A stretch of DNA of 64,000 nt from Amycolatopsis methanolica 239 (GCF_000739085.1 NZ_CP009110.1:3038001-3102000); one strand, 5' to 3'. Positions 22,965-32,093 are shown, counted from the stretch's first letter. Program-made: numbers and translations. Notes: a model not told the origin generated them from the sequence alone.

Positions 22965-23112
22965 GACACGCGGTCGAGTGCGGGATCAACCGCCTCAAAC
23001 GTCACCGAGCCCTCGCCACCCGATACGACAAGCTCGCCGTCCGCTACGAAGCCACAATCCACATCGCCGCGATCAACGAGTGGCTACCTCGCTTATGAAA
23101 CAGGCCCTAGGG
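22964..23112 (+). mobile_element. Remnant of an IS5-type (IS112-like) transposase, 3' end
   Basis: The plus strand reads [20 protein letters not shown], then [21 protein letters not shown] and a stop at 23096-23098. This is the conserved end of actinobacterial IS5-group DDE transposases. Right after it TATGAAACAGGCCC resembles the terminal repeat of such elements. The rest of the element is missing on the left, where the IS3 copy now abuts. An old IS end was thus the landing site for, or was deleted up to, the IS3. Confidence 0.7.
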
Positions 23113-23174
23113 GGCGGCCCACCCGCACGGGGCTGCGGGCTTCCACGGCTGGCCACCTCGAACGGAGTGCCATC

Positions 23175-23518
23175 GTGGCGGCCGCACCGCACCTCGAGCC
23201 TAGGCACACCGGCGGCATCACGGTCGCGATGGTGGATCCGGTTCCGGTTCACCGCGAGGGCCTGCGCGGGCTGGTGCAGGCATGTTCTTGGCCGGGCACG
23301 CCCTCGATCCGCACAGCGCGCTGCAGCTGGCCGACAAGGTCCGCGCCGACCTGATCGCCCTCGACTCCTGGCTCGACCCCCGCGGTCACCTGAGCAGGTT
23401 CCTCATCACCGCAGATCCCGCCCATCGCGTGATCGCCCTGGTCCGCCGCGCCCACCGCACTCCGCGTTCCCGTCGGCCAGGGGTCGCCGCGGGCGTGCGC
23501 GTGGTGAGCCGCACTTGA
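23175..23518 (+). pseudogene. Response-regulator receiver domain, frameshifted
   Basis: GTG 23175 opens a frame reading ITVAMVDPVPVHREGLRGLV, the N-terminus of a NarL-type receiver domain (with DP instead of the acidic DD pair). Near 23281 the frame changes and continues as GHALDPHSALQLADKVRAD, LIALDSWLDPRGHLSRFL and ADPAHRVIALVRRAHR to a stop at 23518. No LuxR output domain follows. Frameshift plus truncation make it a remnant. Identification is moderate because the receiver match is partial. Confidence 0.5.
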
Positions 23519-23666
23519 ATCTGGGAGTAGTGCACGCGGGTCTGCGGGTCCTCAGGTGGCGCTGCTGAGGGCTGTGAAGCAGCGCGACGGAGCCGAACGG
23601 CACGACGCGGCCAGCTGCTTGCCTCTCAGCAGCGATGCTGCTGCACGTGATCATCGATCGTCATCC

Positions 23667-24302
23667 TCACCCAGCGGCCACGCCGCTGACCGAACTCTCC
23701 TCACGATCTGGCTCGACGGGCGTGACGAGCCCGTGGAGGAGGGCGTCGACGATGCGGGTGGGCAGGTCCGGTTCGAGCGGCTCGCGGGTGAGCACGATCC
23801 TGAAGTGCAACGGCGCGACGAGCATCTCGAGCACGAAGCGGGGTTCGGTGGTGCCGGGCAGCTCGCCGCGCTTGATCGCCCGCTCGGCGATCTGTCCGGA
23901 CTGGGCGTAGCGGGCGTCCCAGTACTGGTCGCGCAGTCGCCGGGTGGCCGGGTCGTCGCCGGCCGAGGCCAGCGCCCGATCGAGGGCGTTACCCCCGGGC
24001 GAGGTCAGGTACCTGGCGAGCGCGGTGGCGTAGGCGATCAGATCGTCACGCAGGCTCCCGGTGTCGGGCACCGGGAGCTGTTCGGCGGCATCGGCGAGCA
24101 GGGCGTCGATGATGAGGTTCTCGCGGGTGCCCCACCGCCGGTAGATCGACGTCTCGTTCACCTGCGCGCGCCGGGCGACCTCGCACACCGTCAGGCCCGC
24201 CAGGCCCTGCTCCAGCAGCAGCTGGTTGGTGGCCTCGATGACAGCGGCGCGCACGCGCGCCGACCGTCCACCCGGCCGTCGCCGGACGTCCACGTCACTC
24301 AC
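23667..24302 (-). CDS. TetR-family transcriptional regulator
   Basis: 211 aa from GTG 24302. N-terminal HTH: RVRAAVIEATNQLLLEQG, LTVCEVARRAQVNETSIYRRWG, then an all-helical ligand domain (TetR_C type: AIKRGELPG, FVLEMLVAPLHFRIVL). It is divergent from the CocE-cyclase-FAH-ligase operon across a 156-bp spacer that contains a small inverted repeat. It is the likely repressor of that operon (inference). Confidence 0.88.
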   Translation of the reverse strand: MSDVDVRRRPGGRSARVRAAVIEATNQLLLEQGLAGLTVCEVARRAQVNETSIYRRWGTRENLIIDALLADAAEQLPVPDTGSLRDDLIAYATALARYLTSPGGNALDRALASAGDDPATRRLRDQYWDARYAQSGQIAERAIKRGELPGTTEPRFVLEMLVAPLHFRIVLTREPLEPDLPTRIVDALLHGLVTPVEPDREESSVSGVAAG

Positions 24303-24319
24303 AGGACAACATCCTAATA

Positions 24320-24331
24320 CAAGTCCTCTTG
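24320..24331. promoter_or_regulatory. Candidate TetR operator
   Basis: CAAG-TCCT-CTTG inverted repeat within an AT-rich patch (24311-24338), between the TetR start and the catabolic operon. Short, so only suggestive. Confidence 0.3.
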
Positions 24332-24458
24332 CTTTAGTGCTGGCGACCCGACATACTCCTGACGCAAGCCGACTGGCCTTAACGGCGAGCGTCGGCTGCC
24401 GGGTCGCCGCGGCGGCGCTCGGACCCGGCCCGCCTGCCCCACTCACAGGAGTACTGAA

Positions 24459-25970
24459 ATGCGCATCGAACGGGACATCGAGGTCCCCACCCGCACGGGC
24501 TCGCCGATCCTGGCTGACGTGTTCCTGCCCGATGGCGACGGCGCCTTTCCCGTGCTGGCGTCGATCAGCCCGTACGGCAAGGACGTGCACTGGCCGGACC
24601 GCTACCCGCTCTACGAACTCGTTCCGCAGAACGAGCACATGGTCTGGGAGACCCCGGATCCCGAGTGGTGGACGGCCCGTGGCTACGCGGTACTGCGCGC
24701 CGACACCCGGGGCACCGGGAAGGCACCCGGCCGGATGGACCTGCTGAGCCCGGCTGATTCCGAGGACTTCTACGACGTCGTCGAGTGGGCGGCCGAACAG
24801 ACGTGGTCCAACGGCAAGGTGGCTTCCAGCGGCATCTCCTGGCTCGCGATCATGGGCTGGAGGGTGGCGGAGCTGCAGCCGCCGCACCTCGCCGCGATCG
24901 TGATCTGGGAAGGCGCGTCCGACTTCTACCGCGACTTCATCTACCAGGGCGGCCTGTACGCCCACGGGTTCGTCGAGTTCTGGTGGAACCGCCAGATCAC
25001 ACCGCAGCGCAACGGCAGCGACGGCGACGACTGGCGCGAGGTGCTCCCGCAGCATCCCGTGCTCGACGAGTACCACCAAGCGCGCATCGTCGATCTCGAC
25101 CGGGTCACGGTTCCGGTGCTGTCGGCCGCCAACTGGGGCGCCCTGCATGTGCACCTGCGCGGCAACATCGAAGGCTGGGCCCGCGCGGCGTCGCAGGACA
25201 AGTGGCTCGTGGTGCACACCGGCACCCACATCGACCCCTACTACTCCGAGTGGGCACTGGATCTGCAGTTGCGCTTCCTCGACCGCTTCCTCAAAGACCA
25301 GCCCGACCGCATGGACGGCGTGGCCCCGGTGCGATTGGCGATCCGGCGCGGACGCGAGGTGGGCTGGCGGGACGCCACGGATTTCCCGCTCCCGCAGACG
25401 CAGTGGCGCGAACTCCACCTCGGCGACGGCGTCCTCGACTGGGACCCGCCCGCAGACGCCACGACGGTGGCCTACCCCGCCAGCTTCGACACCGCACCGG
25501 TGTCCGAACCACTCGAGCTGACCGGTCCCGTCGCGCTGCGCCTGTGGCTCAGCGCCGAGCAGGACGACCTCGACATCTTCGCGCGGGTGCAGCACATCGG
25601 CGTCGACGGCGAGCCGATCCCGGCTGTCGGCCCGCAGGGCGACCCGATCCCGATGGCCATGGGCTGGCTCAGGGCGTCACACCGCGAGACCGACCCGGAG
25701 CGGTCACTGCCCTACCGGCCGTGGCACACCCACGCCCGCGAGATCCCCCTCGTGCACGGCGAGCCGACCCTGCTCGAAGTCGAGATCTGGCCCACCAGCA
25801 TCACACTCGCACCAGGCGAGCGGCTGCGCCTCGAACTGGTCACCGGGGACAGCGACCTCGGCTTCATGACCCACGACCACCCCGATCTGCGCCGCCCGGC
25901 GACCACCGCCACCATCCACCTCGGCGGTGACCACGCCTCCCACCTGCTCGTTCCCGTCATCCCGCGATAG
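24459..25970 (+). CDS. CocE/NonD-family alpha/beta hydrolase
   Basis: 503 aa. X-Pro dipeptidyl-peptidase/CocE architecture: N-terminal hydrolase with RADTRGTGKAPG and nucleophile Ser127 in SSGISWLA, the His region HTGTHIDPYY, then a C-terminal jelly-roll (residues ~330-500: LELTGPVALRLWLSAEQDDLDIF, APGERLRLELVTGD). Members hydrolyse ester or amide bonds such as cocaine or acylated drugs. First gene of a four-gene operon with a cyclase, FAH enzyme and acyl-CoA ligase, so it may open an ester or lactone at the pathway entry. The substrate is not known. Confidence 0.88.
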   Translation: MRIERDIEVPTRTGSPILADVFLPDGDGAFPVLASISPYGKDVHWPDRYPLYELVPQNEHMVWETPDPEWWTARGYAVLRADTRGTGKAPGRMDLLSPADSEDFYDVVEWAAEQTWSNGKVASSGISWLAIMGWRVAELQPPHLAAIVIWEGASDFYRDFIYQGGLYAHGFVEFWWNRQITPQRNGSDGDDWREVLPQHPVLDEYHQARIVDLDRVTVPVLSAANWGALHVHLRGNIEGWARAASQDKWLVVHTGTHIDPYYSEWALDLQLRFLDRFLKDQPDRMDGVAPVRLAIRRGREVGWRDATDFPLPQTQWRELHLGDGVLDWDPPADATTVAYPASFDTAPVSEPLELTGPVALRLWLSAEQDDLDIFARVQHIGVDGEPIPAVGPQGDPIPMAMGWLRASHRETDPERSLPYRPWHTHAREIPLVHGEPTLLEVEIWPTSITLAPGERLRLELVTGDSDLGFMTHDHPDLRRPATTATIHLGGDHASHLLVPVIPR

Positions 25971-26021
25971 GGCCAGCCACGCCCGGGTCCTGCGCCCGTG
26001 AGCCCCGGAAAGGGATTCGCC

Positions 26022-26804
26022 ATGCGACAACTCGTGGACATCTCGGTCCCGCTGCAGAGCGGGATCGCCTCCGACCCACCCGGCCACCGGCCCTCGATCA
26101 CCTACATCGACCACCAGCAGTCAGTCCCGGACATGCTCCGCTTCTTCCCGGACGCGACGGCCGAGGACCTGCCCGACGGCGACGGCTGGGCGATCGAGCG
26201 GATCGAGGCCACCACCCACACCGGCACCCACCTCGACGCCCCCTACCACTACGCGTCCACCATGGACGGAGGAAGCCGGGCCATCACGATCGACGAGGTC
26301 CCCCTGCACTGGTGCTTCCAGCCCGGGGTCAAGCTGGACTTCCGCCACCTCCCCGACGGCCACGTCGTCACCCCCGCCGACATCGACGCCGAGCTCGACC
26401 GGATCGGCCACCAGCTGCGCCCGCTCGACATCGTGCTGATCAACACCCGCGCCGGCACCCGGTACGGCCAGGACGACTACGTCACCTCCGGCTGCGGGGT
26501 CGGCCGCGCCGCCACCCTGCACCTGCTCGAACAAGGGGTTCGGGTGACCGGCACCGACGCCTGGAGCTGGGACGCCCCGTTCGTGTTCACCGCCGAACGC
26601 TACGCCCGGGACCACGACGCCTCCATCATCTGGGAGGGCCACCGGGCGGGACGTGAGATCGGCTATTGCCACATCGAGAAGCTGCACAACCTGGAGAACC
26701 TCCCGGCACACGGCTTTCAGGTCGCCTGCTTCCCGGTCAAGATCCATCGAGCCTCCGCCGGCTGGACCCGCGCCGTGGCGATCTTCGACGAGGACGTGGC
26801 ATGA
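26022..26804 (+). CDS. Cyclase-family (kynurenine-formamidase-like) metal hydrolase
   Basis: 260 aa from ATG 26022, which has GGAAAGG at a normal distance; the in-frame upstream GTG 25998 adds non-conserved residues. Metal-binding motif HTGTHLDAPYHY (HxGTHxDxPxH) is intact, with the later TGTDAWSWDAPF and HIEKLHNLENLP segments typical of bacterial cyclase-family proteins. These hydrolyse formamides, imides or lactams. The gene's stop overlaps the next start (ATGA). Confidence 0.88.
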   Translation: MRQLVDISVPLQSGIASDPPGHRPSITYIDHQQSVPDMLRFFPDATAEDLPDGDGWAIERIEATTHTGTHLDAPYHYASTMDGGSRAITIDEVPLHWCFQPGVKLDFRHLPDGHVVTPADIDAELDRIGHQLRPLDIVLINTRAGTRYGQDDYVTSGCGVGRAATLHLLEQGVRVTGTDAWSWDAPFVFTAERYARDHDASIIWEGHRAGREIGYCHIEKLHNLENLPAHGFQVACFPVKIHRASAGWTRAVAIFDEDVA

Positions 26805-27721
26805 AACTCGGTTCCCTGCTCGTCGATGGTGTGCGGCGCTATGGCGTCGTCGACGGTGATCGCATCGCTCTGCTCGACGAGACCGCCGACGTCTTCGAGG
26901 TGCTCGCGACTGGGGATCCCGCGGCGGCTGGTCAGCGGTTGCCTTGGGACGAGACCGCGTCGATCGCCGTCCCGGTGCCGATCGCCAGCATCCGCGACTT
27001 CATCACCTTCGAACAGCACACGGCCGGCTCGCTCCGCGCGATCACCGGGAGCAGCGAGGTCCCGGACGCCTGGTACGAAGCACCCGCCTTCTACTTCACC
27101 AACCCGCACGCGGCGATCGGCTCCGGCACACCGGTCCCGATCCCGCCCGGGTGCGAGGTGCTGGACTTCGAACTGGAAGTCGCGGTCGTGATCGGCACGG
27201 CGGGCTTCAACCTGTCCGTGGCCGAGGCCGTGGACCACATCGCCGGGTTCACCATCCTCAACGACTGGTCGGCCCGCGACCTGCAGAGCCGGGAAATGCG
27301 CGTCGGGCTCGGACCGGCCAAGGGCAAGGACACCGCCACCACACTCGGCCCCGTGCTGGTCACCCCGGACGAACTCGCCGACTACGAGAGCGACGGCCGC
27401 TACGACCTCGCCATGGAGGTGTTCGTGAACGACACCCGCATCGGCGGCGACACGCTCGCGCACATGGCCTGGACCTTCGCCGAGCTGATCGCCTACGCCA
27501 GCCGCGGCACCTGGGTGCGGCCCGGTGACGTGCTCGGGTCCGGAACGTGCGGCAGTGGCTGCCTCGCCGAACTGTGGGGATGGCACGGTGACCGGCAACC
27601 ACCGCCACTGCGCATCGGCGACACCGTGCGCATGACGGTGCAAGGGATCGGCACCATCCACAACACCGTGGTCGCCGGCCCACCGCTGCACAACGTTCCA
27701 CCGGCTCGCCGCTCACGCTGA
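26801..27721 (+). CDS. Fumarylacetoacetate-hydrolase-family enzyme
   Basis: 306 aa, ATG overlapping the cyclase stop. The FAH domain occupies residues ~95-300: FYFTNPHAAIGSGTPVPIP, the metal-binding Glu pair in LDFELEVAVVIG, the catalytic-loop NDWSARDLQSREM, and a Gly-rich GDVLGSGTCGSGC. The N-terminal ~80 residues are the usual small lid domain. The family hydrolyses C-C bonds of acylpyruvates or isomerises/decarboxylates 2-oxo-dienoates. In this operon it probably cleaves a ring-opened intermediate. Confidence 0.9.
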   Translation: MKLGSLLVDGVRRYGVVDGDRIALLDETADVFEVLATGDPAAAGQRLPWDETASIAVPVPIASIRDFITFEQHTAGSLRAITGSSEVPDAWYEAPAFYFTNPHAAIGSGTPVPIPPGCEVLDFELEVAVVIGTAGFNLSVAEAVDHIAGFTILNDWSARDLQSREMRVGLGPAKGKDTATTLGPVLVTPDELADYESDGRYDLAMEVFVNDTRIGGDTLAHMAWTFAELIAYASRGTWVRPGDVLGSGTCGSGCLAELWGWHGDRQPPPLRIGDTVRMTVQGIGTIHNTVVAGPPLHNVPPARRSR

Positions 27722-27735
27722 AGGAGAAACCCGCC

Positions 27736-29277
27736 ATGACCGTTGATCCGCGCTCGAGTACCGTGGATGGAGTGCTGCGCCGAAGCGCAGCTCGGTTCCC
27801 TGATCGCCGTGCGCTCGCCTTCGCCGATCGAACGTGGACCTATCGCGAACTCGACGACGCGGTAAGCCGGGCCGCGACGCATCTGCAACAGCTCGGCCTG
27901 CAGCACGGCGACCGGGTCGCCGCCTACGGCCGCAATTCCGACGCCTACGCCATCGCGTTCCTGGCCTGCGCGCGCGCCGGCTTCGTGCACGTCCCGGTGA
28001 ACTACGCACTCACCGGAGAAGAGCTGGTGTACCTGATTGGTCAGTCCGGCAGCCGGGTTGTGCTCATCGACCCGGCGCTGGCATCCGAGGTTGACAAGGT
28101 GCAGGACCAGCTGCAGATCGAGCACCTCGTCACGTTGCGCGGAAATGACCGATCATTGCTCACCATCGCGTCCGTCGACCCGGGCCCGGCGAGCGAATCG
28201 GCGGCCTCCGACACCGATCTGGTGCAGCTGCTCTACACCTCCGGGACGACGTCCAAGCCGAAAGGCGCGATGATGACCCATCGCGCGCTGCTGCACGAAT
28301 ACGTCTCGTGCATCGTCGCGCTGCGGCTCACCGACACCGACAACCCGCTGATCTGCATGCCGCTCTACCACTCGGCAGGCATGTACGTGTTCTTCATGCC
28401 CTACCTCGCGGTGGGCGCCACCATCACCTTGATGGAAGCACCGGACGTGCCCGAGATCCTGCGGCGGATCGAGGAGGAGCGGATCGGGTCGCTGTTCCTG
28501 GCACCGACCGTGTGGGTGCCGCTGTCGAACCATCCCGATCTGGAAACGCGGGATCTGTCCTCGTTGCGGAAGGCCCAGTACGGAGCGTCGATCATGCCGG
28601 TGACCGTGCTCAACCGGTTGCGCGAACGCTACCCGGACCTGGAGTTCTACAACTGCTTCGGCCAATCCGAAATCGGCCCGCTCGCCACGGTGCTCGGGCC
28701 GGACGAACACGCCGAGCGGCCCTCCTCGTGTGGGCGTGCAGTGCTGTTCGTGCAGACCCGGGTCGTCGACGAGAACGGCGACGACGTGCCGCCCGGTACG
28801 CCCGGCGAAATCCTCTACCGATCTCCGCAGTTGTGCCTGGGGTACTGGAACAACCCCGACGCGACCGCCGAAGCGTTCGACGGGGACTGGTTCCACTCCG
28901 GCGATCTCGTCACCGCGGACGAGCAGGGCTACATCACGGTCGTTGACAGAATCAAAGACGTCATCAACACCGGCGGCGTGCTTGTCGCCTCCCGTGAAGT
29001 CGAAGACGCCATCTACACCCACCACGCCGTCGCCGAGGTCGCCGTCGTCGGCGCCCCCGACGACAAATGGATCGAAGCCGTCACCGCATACGTGGTCACC
29101 AAACCCGGCCACGGCGACGTGACCGACCGGGACATCATCGACCACGTCAAAGCCAGGCTCGCCCCGTTCAAGGTGCCCAAACGTGTCGTCTTCATCGACG
29201 AACTCCCACGCAACCAGAGCGGCAAAATCCTCAAGCGATCACTACGCACCCAGCACGACGCGGCCCCGGTGTCCTAG
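27736..29277 (+). CDS. AMP-dependent acyl-CoA synthetase (ligase)
   Basis: 513 aa, full ANL-superfamily enzyme. P-loop YTSGTTSKPKGA, A5 YNCFGQSEIGPL, A7 HSGDLVTADEQGY, and the A10 lysine in NQSGKILKRSL are all present. It starts 14 bp after the FAH gene with GGAG upstream. It activates a carboxylic acid to the CoA thioester; the specificity pocket cannot be assigned by eye. Last gene of the catabolic operon, so the pathway product likely enters beta-oxidation. Confidence 0.92.
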   Translation: MTVDPRSSTVDGVLRRSAARFPDRRALAFADRTWTYRELDDAVSRAATHLQQLGLQHGDRVAAYGRNSDAYAIAFLACARAGFVHVPVNYALTGEELVYLIGQSGSRVVLIDPALASEVDKVQDQLQIEHLVTLRGNDRSLLTIASVDPGPASESAASDTDLVQLLYTSGTTSKPKGAMMTHRALLHEYVSCIVALRLTDTDNPLICMPLYHSAGMYVFFMPYLAVGATITLMEAPDVPEILRRIEEERIGSLFLAPTVWVPLSNHPDLETRDLSSLRKAQYGASIMPVTVLNRLRERYPDLEFYNCFGQSEIGPLATVLGPDEHAERPSSCGRAVLFVQTRVVDENGDDVPPGTPGEILYRSPQLCLGYWNNPDATAEAFDGDWFHSGDLVTADEQGYITVVDRIKDVINTGGVLVASREVEDAIYTHHAVAEVAVVGAPDDKWIEAVTAYVVTKPGHGDVTDRDIIDHVKARLAPFKVPKRVVFIDELPRNQSGKILKRSLRTQHDAAPVS

Positions 29278-29384
29278 CTCGGACAACAGTCGCAAAGTAG
29301 CGACGTGATCACGTGCTTGTCGAGCCGTGTCGTCGCGGTGGATCACGACGGGCGGGAGCTGGGCCGCCCGGGCGGGTCGCACAT

Positions 29385-29665
29385 CTAAGGGTGACGGGGG
29401 CGAGTGCGGCGTCCGTCGTTGCTGGTGATGGTCTGCGGTTGCTTCTGCGCTTCGGCCCAGGTCGCCAGCAGGGTGAGTGCGTCGGCGCTGGGTGTGCCGG
29501 GCTCTGCGGTGTAGGTGGTGATGGAGACGTGCGGGTCGCCGGGCAGGGCGAAGTCGTCGTACGCGAGGTCCGTGGTTCCCACGGCCGGGTGGTTGACGAC
29601 CTTGCGCCCGCGTAAGTGGCGGCGCACGTTGCGCTCGGCCGAGCGGGTCCTGAAATCGGCGCTGC
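29385..29665 (-). pseudogene. C-terminal fragment of an MmyB-like XRE regulator
   Basis: The minus strand reads TRSAERNVRRHLRGRKVVNH, then GTTDLAYDDFALPGD and ITTYTAEPGTPSADALTLLA. These are the diagnostic end of the MmyB-like ligand-binding domain that follows an N-terminal HTH in actinobacterial regulators. The HTH and first ~170 residues are absent. The frame upstream of 29665 is unrelated. It is therefore a remnant at the left edge of the integrase-linked region. Confidence 0.65.
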
Positions 29666-29690
29666 AGGGCGGTAAGGCCGAGCGTGACGC

Positions 29691-30263
29691 TCATGGTGCC
29701 CACCAGCCCTCGGGGTTCTCGAGCACGCCGGGGTCGAACCCAGCGTCGACCAGGTCGTCGAGCGTGTCGCTGCGCAGGGCGCCGGCAACAGGGCGAGCGC
29801 GCCGGTCCGGACCCGGCCGGTAGATCTCGTTCGAGATGATCTGCGGCCCGTCGAAGTGGAACGCCGACGTCTTGTCCGCCCATTCGCCCTTCAGCAGGTC
29901 GTCGACGGACTTCTTGATCTTGGTTGCGGTCAGCGTTTCGATCCGCCGAGATTGCAAGGTGATGTAGTCCCGCCCGCCGGACTCGCCGTGCATCAGATCG
30001 AGCGGGAGCCGAGCGTAGGCGTCGATCCCGGCTTGGGCTTGACCTGGAACACCGAAAAGCTTTGCGTACTGGACAGGCCGGACGGTGTGCAGCAGCCTCA
30101 GGAACAGACGCTCGGCGTCGGGCCATTCCAGTTCGCCGATAGGCAGCAGCCGAGCCCTGGTGTCGATCGGTGGTGCCGGCAGCGCTCCTGTAGGGGCAGA
30201 CCACAGGAGCGCTTCGGTGCGGTCCCGGCCACCCGCCTCATCCGCGAACGCGATCATCGTCAT
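29691..30263 (-). CDS. Truncated REase-like domain protein (defence-type N-terminus)
   Basis: 190 aa. Residues ~40-125 (LPIGELEWPDAERLFLRLL, LFGVPGQAQAGIDAYARLPL, DYITLQSRRIETLTATKI, LKGEWADKTSAFHF) match the N-terminal nuclease-like module of large actinobacterial NTPase/effector proteins. That module usually reads GQxQxGIDxYAR...YxxxQCKR, a PD-(D/E)xK-type core. Here QCKR is QSRR, so the catalytic Lys appears lost. After residue ~135 homology ends and the remaining 50 residues (DTLDDLVDAGFDPGVLENP) look unrelated. Most likely a broken defence gene, though the frame is still open. Confidence 0.45.
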   Translation of the reverse strand: MTMIAFADEAGGRDRTEALLWSAPTGALPAPPIDTRARLLPIGELEWPDAERLFLRLLHTVRPVQYAKLFGVPGQAQAGIDAYARLPLDLMHGESGGRDYITLQSRRIETLTATKIKKSVDDLLKGEWADKTSAFHFDGPQIISNEIYRPGPDRRARPVAGALRSDTLDDLVDAGFDPGVLENPEGWWAP

Positions 30264-30722
30264 CCTTCGCTGCCTCCCGCGTCGGCTCCGGCCGCCAAAC
30301 CAAGCACAATAGACTCACCCAAACATCAGCAACCGAGAGGAGTGAGCCCTCCGCCTGGAGCGCCTTCGGCAGCTACCCATGCGACCGCGCTTGCTGGTAA
30401 GGATCAGCGCGTTCGGCCCGGCAACCCGACATGTTGAGAAGGGCCGTCCGCGCCGCAGCATGCACATCGCCGTTGCTGACCCACGGGCGGATCGCAGACG
30501 CACACAACCGCGCCCGCCCCGCAGTGCGGCCGGTGGGTCGCACGCAACATGTCCCCGCCAGGCGCAACTGCGGACCTGCCTGCACCGACCGACCGCGGTA
30601 ACGTCACGAACTCTTGGTGACAGTTGCAGCTCACAGAGGAACGTCGGTGGGTGAGGAGGTCGTGACGTTCGGTGACTGTGCGGCGCTCGGAACGATTCGA
30701 CGGAGACTGTCGTGATGTAGGC
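30264..30722. other. 459-bp gap without a supported gene
   Basis: Both strands have short open frames, but none with a convincing start, ribosome site or family motif. GC is lower and more variable than in the core genes. I see nothing else in it. Confidence 0.5.
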
Positions 30723-30977
30723 ATGACCCAGATCGACGAGCGGACAGGTGAGCGCACGGAGCAGCGAACGGCGGAGGATGAGGGGAGCGAGGATCGCGAA
30801 CCGACGGCGGCCGAGGTACTGGCGCGGCGCCGCGATGACGTGTTCCTCCCCAAGGCCGAGGCTATTCCGGAGGAGTTCCCGTCGCTGCGGAACATCTCGG
30901 CCGGATTCATCTTCGGCGGCGTCCAGCACTTGGTCGGGCCATCTGAAGTCCGCTCGCGCCGGTCGGACAAGATCTAA
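30723..30977 (+). CDS. Small hypothetical protein
   Basis: 84 aa from ATG 30723. The first 45 residues are highly charged (TGERTEQRTAEDEGSEDREP), followed by VLARRRDDVFLPKAEAIPEE and a short hydrophobic NISAGFIFGGVQHLVGPSE. It could be the N-terminus of a broken larger protein. No family recognised; the weak ribosome site (GATGTAGGC) lowers confidence. Confidence 0.35.
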   Translation: MTQIDERTGERTEQRTAEDEGSEDREPTAAEVLARRRDDVFLPKAEAIPEEFPSLRNISAGFIFGGVQHLVGPSEVRSRRSDKI

Positions 30978-31092
30978 CCGTCAACCTGCGGATACTCGTA
31001 TTCCATGCGCGGCCAGTGACGTAGAACGTCTGTTCGAGAACCGTGTAACGAGGCGCCGGCTCGACAGGTGATGGCCCCTCAATCTCGGCGTA

Positions 31093-31520
31093 TCAGCCGG
31101 CGCGTCGAACCTGTTCCGGGTCGGGGTCCGGGCGGAGACCACGCCAAGATGGATGCCGGAGCCGGTTGTCGCCGGTCCACTGCCGGTGCTCGACCTCGCC
31201 GACGAGCACGGGTTTGACCCAGCGGCGTGTCGCGCGAACTCGCGCGGCACCAGAACAACGAACGGGCTCGCCTGTCGAACGAGTGACACCAGCCGGTCTC
31301 GCGTCTCGTCGAGCGCCTGGTCGGTGAAGCCCGTGCCGACGTGGCCTGCGTAGATGAGCTGACCGTGCTCGTTCTGGACGCTGAGCAGCAATGCGCCGAG
31401 CGTTCCAGCTCGCCGCCCCTCGCCCGGTATCCATCCGCAGATGATCACCTCCTGCGTCTGCCTCAGAGGCGTCTTGACCCAGTCCCGGGAGCGGCGACCG
31501 GGCGCGTATGGCGAGCTGTT
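31093..31520 (-). pseudogene. C-terminal fragment of ATP-dependent DNA ligase (LigC/LigD type)
   Basis: The minus strand encodes SPYAPGRRSRDWVKTPLRQT, then IICGWIPGEGRRAGTLGALL, LIYAGHVGTGFTDQAL and SPFVVLVPREFARHA. A one-base loss near 31222 follows, and WVKPVLVGEVEHRQWTGD, LRHPSWRGLRPD continues in the other frame to the natural stop. This is the OB-fold half of an actinobacterial NHEJ-type DNA ligase. The nucleotidyl-transferase half with the AMP-lysine is missing. Upstream (31520-31620) the frame is unrelated. Confidence 0.75.
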
Positions 31521-32093
31521 TCGTGTCCGTCGGCGTAGGGGGCTTCGAAGTCGACGACTGCAAGCCAGTCGCCGTTGACCCGGAGCGCCGGTTCGCCCCG
31601 TCCGACCAGGTTCTCCTCAGTTCCACACCTGCTCAGCCACGACGGGGGGCGAAGGGGCTGGATCCGAAGACTCCTTTACTCGGACTGGTTATGCTGGGAG
31701 CTGACCTGGAAGAACAGGCCGGAGCATGCCGCTCAGTCGTCCCGCGACTGGGGGGTCACGATCGGGTTCGGCCGGTTCGGTTCGCGCCGCTCTAGGGTGT
31801 CACCCGCTGAGAGGATTTTGCCTGCCCGGCTGTCCCCGCAGCGTTCCTGGCTCGGATTTTAGGGCGTCAGGTCTTGTCGGCGCGATGGTCACGTCGGGCT
31901 ATCGGTCCACACCGTGGAAGGCCGGCGCTGCCTGGCGATTGTCCTTGACGTCGGTGTAGTGGCGGAGCGTAAATCCGATCGTGTCGGAACGATATTCGAA
32001 TCGCGTGTTTCCACTAGGCGTGCCTCGATCCGGATTCGGTTGGCGTCGATCACGTCTGTGCGTTGTGGGAAAAGGATCGGGAAAGGTGTCGTC
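31521..32093. other. 573-bp region without a supported gene, upstream of the integrase
   Basis: Short frames only; one minus-strand stretch (about 31525-31610, reading GRGEPALRVNGDWLAVVDFE) looks protein-like, but I cannot place it. Bases 31970-32035 are AT-richer with a CGATAT/ATTCGAATCG patch that could hold the promoter, or an attachment half, for the integrase genes. Nothing firm. Confidence 0.35.
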
